The notes: generated by a model from the letters alone, not told the origin. Shown: positions 54,961-63,775, counted from the stretch's first letter. The stretch: 64,000 nt of DNA from Paenibacillus ihbetae (GCF_002741055.1 NZ_CP016809.1:5558501-5622500), one strand, 5' to 3'. Made by a program: numbers and translations.

Positions 54961-55734
54961 ATGACGGATCATGAACAGGCGCCAAGCAGCAGTGCCAAGA
55001 AGTACAGAACGCCGGACGGTGTGCCTGCCGACATCGTGATGTTTACGTTGACGAAGCGGGAGCGCAAGACCTTCACCAAGACCCTGCCGATTCGGGAGTT
55101 GAAGGTCATGCTCATTCGCCGCAGATCCTGGCCGTGTGCCGGGATGTGGGCGCTGCCCGGAGGCTTTTGCCGGGAGAGCGAGTCCATATACGATGCTGCC
55201 AAGAGAGAATTGAAAGAGGAAACCGGCGTGGACGGCGGCCATCTGGAATATTTGGGCGTCTACAGCGCACCGGGGCGCGATCCCCGCGGCTGGATTATCA
55301 GCCATGCCTTCTATGCGCTCGTGGAGGAATGGATGCTGGAGCATCGTCAAGCAGCCGATGATGCGGAAGAGGTCGGACTGTTTACGATCAACGAGGCGCT
55401 GGAAGAGCTCGAGCTTGCCTTTGATCACCGGGATATCATCATGGATGCTTACCGGAAGATTCAGCAGCAGATGCTGCAGACGACGATCGCCCGCCAGTTT
55501 TTGCCCGAGTTTTTTACGCTAAGCGAGCTGTATCAGGTGATTCAGACGGTTGTGCCCGAGTTTAAGGAGCCGAATTTCATCCGCAAAATTACGTCGACCC
55601 GCAGCCGGCAGGGGATTTTGGAAGAGGTACGGGACGACAGCGGCAAGCCGCTGAGCTCCAACCAGTATTCGCAGCGGCCGGCACAGTTGTATCGCTTCAC
55701 GGATCATGTACCCTTGTTGTCGATTTACACGTAA
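54961..55734 (+). CDS. NrtR-like Nudix transcriptional regulator
   Basis: 257 residues: a Nudix domain (about 20-155) and a C-terminal winged helix (about 165-257; ITSTRSRQGILEEV and RPAQLYRF resemble NrtR regulators). The Nudix box from Gly68 to Val90 is complete (G-x5-E-x7-REL-x-EE-x-GV), so it could hydrolyse ADP-ribose or a similar compound as well as sense it. NrtR proteins repress NAD biosynthesis and release DNA on binding ADP-ribose. Next to pncA and pncB, which supports that role. The start at 54961 has only a weak GGTGAT; ATG 54949 and 54955 are alternatives. Confidence 0.82.
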   Translation: MTDHEQAPSSSAKKYRTPDGVPADIVMFTLTKRERKTFTKTLPIRELKVMLIRRRSWPCAGMWALPGGFCRESESIYDAAKRELKEETGVDGGHLEYLGVYSAPGRDPRGWIISHAFYALVEEWMLEHRQAADDAEEVGLFTINEALEELELAFDHRDIIMDAYRKIQQQMLQTTIARQFLPEFFTLSELYQVIQTVVPEFKEPNFIRKITSTRSRQGILEEVRDDSGKPLSSNQYSQRPAQLYRFTDHVPLLSIYT

Positions 55735-55745
55735 GATTAAGAAAG

Positions 55746-55780
55746 CAGAATCCATTGTTTTATTCAATGTCATCATTCTG
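55746..55780 (+). promoter_or_regulatory. nested inverted repeats upstream of pncA
   Basis: CAGAAT (55746-55751) pairs with ATTCTG (55775-55780), and inside it CATTG (55753-55757) pairs with CAATG (55765-55769). It lies just before the GAGGAG of pncA and could be an operator or an RNA hairpin. It is not the same sequence as the repeat before the Nudix gene. Confidence 0.4.
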
Positions 55781-55794
55781 TAGAGGAGTGTGTC

Positions 55795-56346
55795 ATGATG
55801 AAGGCTTTGATCGTGATAGATTTCACGAATGATTTCGTGGACGGAAGCTTGCCGGTAGGAGCTCCTGCCGTAGACATTCAAGGAACGATTGCCAGGCTGA
55901 CGAAGCAGTACAGCGACCGGGGAGACTATGTTGTGATGGCCGTTGATCTTCATGAAGAGAAGGATCCGTACCATCCGGAGACGAAGCTGTTTCCGCCCCA
56001 TAACATCCGCGGCACGCGCGGGCGTGATCTGTATGGGGAACTGCAGCAGGTATATGAGGAGTATAAGGATCGCATCGACTGGATGGATAAAACGAGGTAC
56101 AGCGCCTTTTGCGGCACGAATCTGAATCAGAAGCTGAGGGAACGGGGCATTACCGAGGTGCATTTGGTCGGGGTTTGTACGGATATTTGCGTGCTGCATA
56201 CAGCAGTGGATGCTTATAATTTCGGATACGCGATTACTGTTTATGAGGATGCGGTGGCAAGCTTTAATCCGCAGGGGCATGAGTGGGCGTTAGGTCATTT
56301 TAAAGGCAGTCTCGGAGCGGCAGTCGTACGAAGCGACGCTAAATAA
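55795..56346 (+). CDS. pncA: nicotinamidase (isochorismatase-like hydrolase)
   Basis: Deamidates nicotinamide to nicotinate for NAD salvage. 183 residues with the catalytic triad of the cysteine hydrolase family: Asp9 (VIDFTNDF), Lys99 (DKTRYSAF) and Cys128 (GVCTDICVLHT). A metal-site histidine pair (DLHEEKDPYHPE) fits nicotinamidase. GAGGAG precedes a double ATG. Its product is the substrate of PncB, the next gene. Confidence 0.92.
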   Translation: MMKALIVIDFTNDFVDGSLPVGAPAVDIQGTIARLTKQYSDRGDYVVMAVDLHEEKDPYHPETKLFPPHNIRGTRGRDLYGELQQVYEEYKDRIDWMDKTRYSAFCGTNLNQKLRERGITEVHLVGVCTDICVLHTAVDAYNFGYAITVYEDAVASFNPQGHEWALGHFKGSLGAAVVRSDAK

Positions 56347-56404
56347 TGGACGGCGACATATTCCCGTCACGGGATAGCCGGGTATTACTTGGAGGATGAT
56401 GGTT

Positions 56405-57856
56405 ATGCAGACAGCAGGATTGGCTCTTCACACGGACAAATATCAGATTAACATGATGTATGCCCATTGGATCAACGGTTCCCACCGAACCCGTGCGGTC
56501 TTTGAAGCGTATTTCCGCAAGCTGCCGTTCGGGAACGGCTATGCGGTATTTGCCGGATTGGAGCGTATCGTAAACTACATTGAATCCTTGCGTTTTTCTG
56601 AAGAGGATATTGCTTATCTGGCCAAACAAGAGGAGAACTACAAGCCGGAATTTCTGGATGAGCTGCGCAGCTTCAGGTTCCGCGGCAGTATTCATTCCAT
56701 GCGCGAGGGAACGCTTGTATTCCCGAACGAGCCGTTGATCCGGGTGGAGGGCACCATCTTCGAAACGCAGCTTGTGGAAACGGCCATCTTGAACTTCATG
56801 AATTTCCAGACCTTGATCGCAACAAAGGCTTCACGGATTCGCCAGGTTGCCGGCAACGATATCCTGCTGGAATTCGGCACACGGCGTGCCCAAGAGCTGG
56901 ACGCGGCCGTTTGGGGCGCACGCGCAGCGTATCTGGCGGGCTTCCATGCAACGTCCAACATGCTTGCCGGGGAGAAATTCGGCATTCCGACGAAAGGCAC
57001 CCACGCACATTCCTGGGTGCAAACCTTCCGGAGCGAGCAGGAGGCCTTCGACATCTTCGCCCAGGTGATGCCCGATCAAGTCACGCTGCTGGTCGATACG
57101 TTCGATACGCTCAAGAGCGGAATCCCGCATGCGATCGCCACGGCTAAGAAGCTGGAAGCCCAAGGGAAACGGATGAATGCGATCCGTCTGGATAGCGGCG
57201 ACCTGGCTTACCTGTCGATCCAGGCCCGTAAGATGCTCGATGAGGCCGGCTTGTCATATGTGGGGATCGTAGCATCCAATGATTTGGATGAGGGCACGAT
57301 TATGGACTTGAAAGCCCAGGGAGCCAAGGTGGACACCTGGGGCGTCGGAACCCAGCTCATTACCGCGGCGGATCAGCCGGCGCTCGGGGGCGTATATAAG
57401 CTTGTCGAGCGGGAGGTTGACGGCAAGATGGTACCGACCATCAAGATCTCCGGCAATCCCGAGAAGGTATCGACCCCTGGCAAAAAGGACGTATACCGGA
57501 TTATTTCCCGGGGAAGCGGGAAAGCCATCGCCGATTATATTTGCTTTCCGGATGAGCCGATGCCGCCTGAAGGCGGCAAGCTAAAGCTGTTCAATCCGCT
57601 TCATCCTTACATGCGCAAAAATGTGCGGAATTTTGATGCAATCCCGATGCTTACGCCGATCTTCAAGGACGGCGAGCTCGTTTACGAGCTGCCGAAGCTG
57701 GAGGAAATCCGCAGCTATCATAATGCGCAGCTGGATCAGTTCTGGCCTGAGTATTTGCGGAAGCTGAATCCGGAAATCTACCGGGTGAATCTGAGCGAAG
57801 AGGTTTGGGATGTCAAGCAGCGGATGATGGCCGAGTTTATGGAGCATGATGAATAG
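56405..57856 (+). CDS. pncB: nicotinate phosphoribosyltransferase
   Basis: Converts nicotinate and PRPP to nicotinate mononucleotide. 483 residues; begins LHTDKYQINMMYAHW, contains the EFGTRRAQ active-site loop, GTHAHSWV and the RLDSGDL phosphoribosyl-binding region. The start at 56405 is nine bases after GGAGG (56391-56395); two earlier ATGs at 56396 and 56399 are too close. Last gene of the NAD salvage set, followed by a terminator. Confidence 0.96.
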   Translation: MQTAGLALHTDKYQINMMYAHWINGSHRTRAVFEAYFRKLPFGNGYAVFAGLERIVNYIESLRFSEEDIAYLAKQEENYKPEFLDELRSFRFRGSIHSMREGTLVFPNEPLIRVEGTIFETQLVETAILNFMNFQTLIATKASRIRQVAGNDILLEFGTRRAQELDAAVWGARAAYLAGFHATSNMLAGEKFGIPTKGTHAHSWVQTFRSEQEAFDIFAQVMPDQVTLLVDTFDTLKSGIPHAIATAKKLEAQGKRMNAIRLDSGDLAYLSIQARKMLDEAGLSYVGIVASNDLDEGTIMDLKAQGAKVDTWGVGTQLITAADQPALGGVYKLVEREVDGKMVPTIKISGNPEKVSTPGKKDVYRIISRGSGKAIADYICFPDEPMPPEGGKLKLFNPLHPYMRKNVRNFDAIPMLTPIFKDGELVYELPKLEEIRSYHNAQLDQFWPEYLRKLNPEIYRVNLSEEVWDVKQRMMAEFMEHDE

Positions 57857-57872
57857 CTTTTGCGGATAGGAT

Positions 57873-57918
57873 AAAGACGCTCCCTTCGAAGCATTGCTTC
57901 TGTAGGGGCGTCTTTTTC
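57873..57918 (+). terminator. pncB terminator
   Basis: AAAGACGC pairs with GCGTCTTT, with an inner GAAGC-ATT-GCTTC hairpin, followed by TTT. Confidence 0.88.
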
Positions 57919-58360
57919 GTACCCCAGCGGGCATTCGTCCTAATTCCTCCGAGCGACGATGATCATCGTGCAGCAGCCATCTTTTCACGGGGGGGCCTGT
58001 TCAACGTATAACGTATCTTCAATCACGGCTATACTGGGGTCCGCGCGCGAAATCCAAATGGGGCGTTGTGGGGTTATTTCTCGGGAAAGCGCATGAATCG
58101 CCATCGTCCGTGAGTTTATACATGTCTTCGACAAAGTGTTGGATGATATCCTTGAGGCAGGCAAGAAAGCGGGAAACGTTAATGATAGGAATGGAAGAGA
58201 TCATGGTGCTATGACAGGTTTTTCGATTACGATGCAGAAGAGAAAGAGGGGGCGGGATATAGTCATTATAATGCTAGAGCGATTGAATCCCAGTTCAAAC
58301 CAAGCAAGATAGTGTCATACCATTTTCTCAAGCATATTTAGGAAAAGGAGCGATATAGCG
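57919..58360. other. gene-poor region before the YhdH/AcuI gene
   Basis: About 440 bases with no convincing gene. A minus-strand ORF (58019-58204, 61 codons) has no ribosome-binding site and no recognisable family; it may be a decayed gene remnant. A TATAAT at 58267-58272 could be the -10 for the next gene, without a good -35. Confidence 0.4.
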
Positions 58361-59362
58361 ATGAACAAAGAGCTGCAATTTCAGGCCTTTGTCATCCGTC
58401 AGGACGATGAAGGCGGAATACAAAGCGCTGTAGAAAGCTTAAATCTGGATCAACTGCCTGAGGGAGATGTGCTCGTGCAAGTGAGCCACAGCGGCGTGAA
58501 TTACAAGGATGGACTGGCCAGCATCCCGAACAGCACGATCGTGCGCAGGTATCCCTTTATCCCGGGAATCGACCTGGCCGGAACGGTCGTTGAATCCTCG
58601 CATCCCGGCTTCATACCGGGCGACGGGGTGCTGTGCACGGGGTATGAGCTTGGCGTTTCGCATGAGGGCGGCTTCAGCCAGTATGCCAGAGTCAAAGGGG
58701 ATTGGTTGCTTCATCTACCGGATGGATTGTCTCCGAGGGATGCCATGGCGATCGGAACGGCCGGCTTTACCGCTGCGCTGTCAATCGCTGCCTTAATCCG
58801 AAACGGCTTGTCGAACGATCAAGGTCCTGTGATGGTGACCGGTGCCACTGGCGGGGTAGGAAGCTTCGCCGTATCCATTCTTAGCCGGCTTGGCTACAGC
58901 GTGACAGCTTCAACGGGTAAGACCAGCCATATCGAGTGGTTGAAGCGGCTTGGCGCAGCAGACGTCCTGTCGCGGGAAGAGACGGCAGCCGATTCCGGAA
59001 AAGCGCTGTCGAGCCAAAAATGGGCGGCGGTCGTGGATCCGGTCGGTGGGAGCCAGCTCGGCTCCTTGCTCAAGAGCGTCCGGTACGGCGGCAGTATTGC
59101 CGTGTCCGGCATGACGGGCGGCGGGGCGGTTGAAACGACCGTCTATCCGTTCATCCTGCGCGGGATCAGCCTGCTCGGAATCGATTCGGTGTACTGTCCG
59201 ATGGATGTGCGAGCATCGATCTGGAAGAAGCTTGCAGATGAGTGGAAGCCTGAAACCGTGCTTGCGGACGGCATAACGGAATACGGCTTGTCCGATCTGC
59301 CGGGACTGCTGGAGACCATACTGGCTGGAGAAGCAGTCGGAAGGAGCGTCGTTCGCTTATAA
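58361..59362 (+). CDS. YhdH/AcuI-family quinone oxidoreductase-like MDR protein
   Basis: Zinc-independent medium-chain dehydrogenase/reductase, NADPH-dependent; characterised AcuI homologues reduce acryloyl-CoA to propionyl-CoA. 333 residues with the family motif SHSGVNYKDGLA near residue 43, the PGIDLAGTV segment and the GATGGVGSFAVSIL cofactor loop near 166. AAAAGGAG precedes the ATG. Stands alone. A link to propionyl-CoA and PduL 6 kb upstream is possible but only speculative. Confidence 0.88.
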   Translation: MNKELQFQAFVIRQDDEGGIQSAVESLNLDQLPEGDVLVQVSHSGVNYKDGLASIPNSTIVRRYPFIPGIDLAGTVVESSHPGFIPGDGVLCTGYELGVSHEGGFSQYARVKGDWLLHLPDGLSPRDAMAIGTAGFTAALSIAALIRNGLSNDQGPVMVTGATGGVGSFAVSILSRLGYSVTASTGKTSHIEWLKRLGAADVLSREETAADSGKALSSQKWAAVVDPVGGSQLGSLLKSVRYGGSIAVSGMTGGGAVETTVYPFILRGISLLGIDSVYCPMDVRASIWKKLADEWKPETVLADGITEYGLSDLPGLLETILAGEAVGRSVVRL

Positions 59363-59442
59363 TGCCGGCAGCCGCATAATGTTGGTCACCCGCAGGCATC
59401 CTATGGGGAGAGGCCTTTGAATGAATGAAGGGGTGAGTGAAC

Positions 59443-59970
59443 ATGATGGTCCAACGATATGCTGCCGCGCTTTTCATCTGCATGATTTTATCGACGACGC
59501 TCGGCTGCTCCAAACAGGTCGCCAAGGAAGAGGCGCGTTTGTACAGCATGCGGGCTTACGAAGAAGGCTCAAGGGAAGCCCGGATTGCTGGACGCGGCCG
59601 GAATGGTAAATTGCTGGAGGAACTTCAAGCCGCTTTCAGCCAGGAGCATATCCGGCTGACCAACGAAACCTTTACCGAAGATGACATCGGCAACCTGACG
59701 TATCAATATCGAATCAACAATGATGCCAGTCAGTTTATTACGGTATATATTTATCAGAGCCCGGAAGCTAGGCGAAAAGGGATGGACGAAATCTACGGTG
59801 CACAGGAGGGGGACGTGAACGTAGGAGGAGGCCATAACCTGATCTACAGCGATAAGGAGACGTCGATCGTTTATACGTCCACAGGGGATAAAACCGATAA
59901 CTATTACAGCCTGTTCAAAAAAATAGCGCCTCAATTGCTTAACGAGCATGACGGTCGCGCCGGTAGTTAA
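59443..59970 (+). CDS. small lipoprotein of unknown function
   Basis: 175 residues with a type II signal peptide ending in a TLGC lipobox (Cys22), so it should be lipid-anchored outside the membrane. The mature part mixes charged helices with a short beta-rich region (LTYQYRINNDASQFITVYIY); no family recognised. The ATG at 59443 has GGGGTGAG before it; a GTG at 59437 is possible. Ends 250 bases before convergent moaB. Confidence 0.75.
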   Translation: MMVQRYAAALFICMILSTTLGCSKQVAKEEARLYSMRAYEEGSREARIAGRGRNGKLLEELQAAFSQEHIRLTNETFTEDDIGNLTYQYRINNDASQFITVYIYQSPEARRKGMDEIYGAQEGDVNVGGGHNLIYSDKETSIVYTSTGDKTDNYYSLFKKIAPQLLNEHDGRAGS

Positions 59971-59987
59971 TATGTCCTGATTACCGC

Positions 59988-60031
59988 AAGGGGCATCTCC
60001 AGGTCCGAATGGGACGCTGGAGATGCCCCTT
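59988..60031. terminator. very stable hairpin between convergent genes
   Basis: AAGGGGCATCTCCAG pairs perfectly over 15 bases with CTGGAGATGCCCCTT, and the loop itself closes as GTCC/GGAC. There is no T-tract on either strand, so it may terminate weakly, block read-through or protect a 3' end. A smaller hairpin (TGGTCTT/AAGACCA, 60144-60161) lies nearer moaB; nothing else was seen in 59971-60222. Confidence 0.6.
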
Positions 60032-60222
60032 AGCCTCGGTTGGCGGCCGTTATGCTTCCTGCTCCGCAACCGGATATCTTCTGCCAGGCCGGTCGCATAG
60101 CTTTTATCCGTAACCTGCCGTGTCCTTAACGTATGCTTCAATTTGGTCTTCCTAAAGACCAGGACTCGTATGGATGACCTGCCGTAATATCTCGTTGCGG
60201 AAGGGCCTTAAGCCGGATCGCA

Positions 60223-60747
60223 TCAGCGCTTAAACTCATGCTTGATTAACTCCTGCTTGATATGTGTCAGCTCCGGCAGCAGGATGCGATTCATCGCCAG
60301 CTTCACGGCGCCGGTGGAACCGGGCATCGAGAAAACGGCCGTATTCTGGATCGTCCCGCCAATCGCCCGGCTCAAGATGGCTGCGGTCCCGATATCCTCG
60401 GCAAAGCTGAGATAACGGAAAATTTCCCCGAAGCCGGGAAGCTCCTTCTCCAGCAGGGAAGAGACGGCTTCATAGGTCGTGTCCCGGCTGGAAATGCCCG
60501 TCCCGCCCGTAAGGAGTACGATATCGACATCCGAACGGCTAACGCCGGTACGCACGGTCTCCCGGATCAGCTCATAATCGTCCTTTACGATCGTGTAAGC
60601 GGTGATCCGATGCCCCGCATCTTCCAGGAGGCCGATCATCAGCTGTCCGCTCTTGTCGTTGTCTGTGGTCCGGGTATCCGAGACGGTGACAACCATACAC
60701 TGCACGGCGGCAGGGGATTGCTCTTTATGCTCTTGAACTGAGTTCAT
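60223..60747 (-). CDS. moaB: MoaB-type molybdenum cofactor biosynthesis protein
   Basis: Molybdopterin adenylyltransferase family (MoaB/MogA). 174 residues with the MoCF fold: VSDTRTTDNDKSG near residue 22, LLTGGTGISSRD near 78 and SMPGSTGAVKLA near 145. AGGAG lies upstream on the minus strand. No other moa/moe genes are adjacent, so it is an isolated copy. Divergent from the COG0523 GTPase. Confidence 0.93.
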   Translation of the reverse strand: MNSVQEHKEQSPAAVQCMVVTVSDTRTTDNDKSGQLMIGLLEDAGHRITAYTIVKDDYELIRETVRTGVSRSDVDIVLLTGGTGISSRDTTYEAVSSLLEKELPGFGEIFRYLSFAEDIGTAAILSRAIGGTIQNTAVFSMPGSTGAVKLAMNRILLPELTHIKQELIKHEFKR

Positions 60748-60789
60748 GTCATCACTACTCCTATTATTGATGTATGCCGCGGCGAAGCT

Positions 60790-60819
60790 TGCGATGGATT
60801 GCTGAAATGTAGTACACTC
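60790..60819 (+). promoter_or_regulatory. candidate promoter for the CobW-type GTPase gene
   Basis: TTGCGA (60790-60795), 18 bases, TACACT (60814-60819). No Zur-box-like palindrome was seen in the moaB-cobW gap. Confidence 0.4.
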
Positions 60820-60860
60820 GCTAGCATAATGACAAGTTGATCAAGAAGGAGTACATATTC

Positions 60861-61901
60861 GTGGAACATGTGACGCCCATATATATTTTATCAGGTTTTC
60901 TCGGCAGCGGGAAAACAACCTTGCTATCGCGTATGATCGCTCACTGGAAGGCTCAAGGCTTGCGGCCGGCCATCGTCATGAATGAAATCGGGGAAGTGAA
61001 TATCGACGGTGTGATCGCCGGGGACAATGTACCGACAGCCGAAATGCTGAGCGGCTGCATTTGCTGCTCCATCCGCGCTGATCTGACTTCGGAAATCGCC
61101 ATGCTCATCCAGAACGAGAAGCCGGATGTCATCGTGATCGAGGCGACGGGCATCGCCAATCCGATGGAAATTTTGGATGCGGTAGCCGAGGCCTCCCTCT
61201 ATATACAAATGGACATCAAGAAGCTGATCACCGTTGTGGATACCGCTCACCTGCTCCACCTCAGCATCGAGCAAAAAGGGAAAACGTACCGCTTGATGCA
61301 GGAGCAGATTCGCTCGGCCTCCGTTCTTTTGTTAAATAAAACAGATCGGGTGAGCACGGCGGAGAAGGATGCGATGGAGCAATTGGTGCGCCGCTGGAAC
61401 CCATTCGCGCCGATTCTGCCAACCGAACGCTGCAACGTGAACCCGGAGGAGCTTCTGGGCGGCCTCGCGGACCACGGCAGTCATCCGGTGGTGCAGCCTT
61501 CGGCCAACCATGAAGCGGATGAACCACTGGGCGCAGCACTGTCCCCTGAACGGGTCGAGGGTCATAATCAGCCGGAATCGAATCACAGTGGTCATCCCCA
61601 CCATTCTCATGATCATGTGATGTCCTACACGTATTATTTCAGCCGTCCTGTCAACAGTGTGGAGTTCGAGCGCTTCATAGGCGGGCTTCCGCGGGATGTA
61701 TACCGTGCCAAGGGGGTACTGACCTTCAGCGATACGAACAGCCGATTCCTGTTCCAGTATGCATTTCGCGAGTCGGATTTCATGAAGATTACGCCGCGAG
61801 GCCGGGTTCCGGATGTCGTCGTGTTCATCGGGGAGCATTTCAACAAATCCGTGCTTCAAGAGCAGCTTGAAGCGCTCGAAGGAAAGCGTACATCGGTCTA
61901 G
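60861..61901 (+). CDS. COG0523/CobW-family metal-chaperone GTPase
   Basis: G3E GTPase of the family that includes ZagA/YciC and CobW, delivering zinc or cobalt to client enzymes. 346 residues: Walker A GFLGSGKTT starting at Gly12, the metal-binding C66-I-C68-C69, NKTD base-recognition motif, a His-rich loop (HSGHPHHSHDH near 245-255) and the CobW C-terminal domain. GTG at 60861 is chosen, nine bases after GGAG; TTG at 60837 has no site. The metal cannot be told from sequence; the His-rich loop favours zinc or nickel/cobalt. Confidence 0.92.
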   Translation: MEHVTPIYILSGFLGSGKTTLLSRMIAHWKAQGLRPAIVMNEIGEVNIDGVIAGDNVPTAEMLSGCICCSIRADLTSEIAMLIQNEKPDVIVIEATGIANPMEILDAVAEASLYIQMDIKKLITVVDTAHLLHLSIEQKGKTYRLMQEQIRSASVLLLNKTDRVSTAEKDAMEQLVRRWNPFAPILPTERCNVNPEELLGGLADHGSHPVVQPSANHEADEPLGAALSPERVEGHNQPESNHSGHPHHSHDHVMSYTYYFSRPVNSVEFERFIGGLPRDVYRAKGVLTFSDTNSRFLFQYAFRESDFMKITPRGRVPDVVVFIGEHFNKSVLQEQLEALEGKRTSV

Positions 61902-62018
61902 AAACGGCAGGCGTGATATCATCATGTCGCTGCCTTTCAGAAGGCGGCTCGTGATTCAACCGGTGTCCGGCAGTTTAATACAAGGGCATAGCGTTATAAT
62001 TACAAGGAGGATATATCC

Positions 62019-62357
62019 ATGATCAATGAACTCAAATATAAAGAATGCATCGAAGCATGTCTCCAATGTATGAACGCTTGCAACGTATGTTATGTATCCT
62101 GCCTGAAAGAATACGAGCTTGCGATGCTGCGGGATTGTATCGCGCTGGATCGCGAATGTGCCGATATTTGCGCCTTTGCCGCACAGGCAATGTCGCGCAA
62201 CAGCCCCTTCGTTAAGGAAATATGCGAGCTGTGCATCCAAGCATGTGTGGCTTGCGCGGAAGAATGCGAGAAGCATGATCACGACCACTGCCGTCAATGT
62301 GCCGAGGCATGCCGCCGCTGCGCGGACGTATGCCGCGAGATGGTCGGGCAGCTTTAA
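62019..62357 (+). CDS. cysteine-rich four-helix copper-storage-type protein (Csp3/YhjQ family)
   Basis: 112 residues containing 19 cysteines, mostly in C-x2-C and C-x3-C spacing along four predicted helices (for example CIEACLQCMNACNVC at 10-24 and CRQCAEACRRC near the end). This is the pattern of DUF326/Csp copper-storage proteins, which line the core of a four-helix bundle with thiols binding many Cu(I) ions. No signal peptide, so cytosolic (Csp3 type). A HDHDH segment near residue 88 adds ligands. AAGGAGG precedes the ATG and a TATAAT lies at 61995-62000. Confidence 0.9.
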   Translation: MINELKYKECIEACLQCMNACNVCYVSCLKEYELAMLRDCIALDRECADICAFAAQAMSRNSPFVKEICELCIQACVACAEECEKHDHDHCRQCAEACRRCADVCREMVGQL

Positions 62358-62389
62358 GCGAAAGTCCATAACCAAAGTGTTCCCGAAAG

Positions 62390-62421
62390 CCCGATCTTCT
62401 TGTAACGAAGATCGGGTTTTT
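62390..62421 (+). terminator. csp terminator
   Basis: CCCGATCTTC pairs perfectly with GAAGATCGGG around TTGTAAC, then TTTTT. Confidence 0.93.
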
Positions 62422-62588
62422 CTGCGATCATGAGAAGGTTGGGCAGCCAAATTTCCTTTGCCCCTGATCTTTTTTGTTTCATCGGATCGAGTTTTGGTGT
62501 ATAAATGTTATTGGTCTGCCTATTTTCAAATTTTTGGGGTGAAGAGGGAGACGTTTACATTTTAGGTCGAAGGGAAGATGTTAGAAAG

Positions 62589-63701
62589 ATGAATCGCAAG
62601 GGATGGCAGGCTTTGCTGCTGTCTGTCCTGCTCGTGCTGGCAGGCTGCAGCGGAGGTGGCAAAACGCCGACAGGGGAGCAAACCGATGCTCCCAAGGAAG
62701 AAGCCAAGCAGGAGAACCCGGTATCGCCTGGAACGGACGAACAGGCGGGGACGGCTTCCGGTGAAGATGATGAAGCGTCGGATGCCGCTGAAGCAGGCGG
62801 TACGGAGACAGCGGATGCGGAGACGCTCGCGGACGCAGAAATTGTTGAGGGTGTAAGCGCAGATGGCGATGCTACGCTGGATCCGAACATATGGATCAAA
62901 GGGGACATTCAGGTAGAAGACAATCAGGTGATTGTCGAAGGAACCAGCAATCTGCCGGCCGGCATTGAAGTGAACGGGGAAATTACGGCCAGAGGGTATA
63001 CGATGTTCGGTTATAACGATGATGCCCTTACCGAGAATGACGGCAGTTATCGGCTTGAAATCAAGCGGCCGGATATTACGAAGGACCCGTTGGATCTCAC
63101 GGTGAATATACAGCCGGAGGATCTGTCGGAGCCGATACAGAAGGTTCTTGGCGCAAAGGGCGAGCTTCTGACCGGGCCTTATGTGCATCAATATTTGTCC
63201 GGCGATGATGAAATTCATTATGAAATCCGCGCAACCGCACGTATCAAGCCTGGGGCTGGTCAGGCACGGCTGGAGGAACCTGCAGGAGAGAAGCCGGACG
63301 ATCAAGGCAATCCCGAGGTATGGATTAAGCCTTTGATTACCCTGGATGACCGGAACTATTATGTCAGCGGCGAGAGCAATCTCCTGGAAGGCACGGAAGT
63401 ACAGCTCAATATCGATATTCCGGGAAAAATACATACCGGTTATTTCGATCGCAGCCAAGTCGGCCCCGACGGCCGTTTCTTGCTGCAGATCGCAAAGCCG
63501 AAAAATGTTGGCGAATTCTATATGATGATCCGAGTCAAGCCGGATGAGGATATGTGGCCGACGGTCAAAGAGGCTTACGGCGAGCATGGCGAGAAGTTGA
63601 AAGGCAAGCATGTAAAGACGGAGGTCGGCGACTCCGGCAATGTAAAGTATGTTGAAGTCAAAGTCAAGGTCAACGGAAAGCAAGACACTTCCGGGAAATA
63701 A
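62589..63701 (+). CDS. lipoprotein with two repeated beta domains
   Basis: 370 residues with a lipoprotein signal peptide (LVLAGC, Cys20). A low-complexity Glu/Ala/Thr-rich linker (about 22-95) follows, then two homologous domains: the first from DPNIWIKGDIQVEDNQVIVEG, the second from NPEVWIKPLITLDDRNYYVSG, each with a G-Y-F or G-Y-N turn and a closing LEIKRPD / LLQIAKPKN strand. The repeat suggests a duplicated Ig-like or carbohydrate/surface-binding fold; no family recognised. The ATG at 62589 is preferred because it gives a proper signal peptide; the frame is open upstream to 62505. Confidence 0.75.
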   Translation: MNRKGWQALLLSVLLVLAGCSGGGKTPTGEQTDAPKEEAKQENPVSPGTDEQAGTASGEDDEASDAAEAGGTETADAETLADAEIVEGVSADGDATLDPNIWIKGDIQVEDNQVIVEGTSNLPAGIEVNGEITARGYTMFGYNDDALTENDGSYRLEIKRPDITKDPLDLTVNIQPEDLSEPIQKVLGAKGELLTGPYVHQYLSGDDEIHYEIRATARIKPGAGQARLEEPAGEKPDDQGNPEVWIKPLITLDDRNYYVSGESNLLEGTEVQLNIDIPGKIHTGYFDRSQVGPDGRFLLQIAKPKNVGEFYMMIRVKPDEDMWPTVKEAYGEHGEKLKGKHVKTEVGDSGNVKYVEVKVKVNGKQDTSGK

Positions 63702-63731
63702 AGCAGAGGTTATCATATTGATCATACATGC

Positions 63732-63775
63732 AGCCCGGAGTATCAAACATGTTTTGATGCTCCGGGCTTTTTTGT
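63732..63775 (+). terminator. terminator before the OPT transporter gene
   Basis: AGCCCGGAG-T-ATCAAA pairs with TTTGAT-G-CTCCGGGCT around ACATG, then TTTTTT. Confidence 0.92.

Noticed and set aside
58019..58204. Minus-strand 61-codon ORF before the YhdH/AcuI gene
   Set aside because: No Shine-Dalgarno sequence and no known relative; noted only as a possible remnant.
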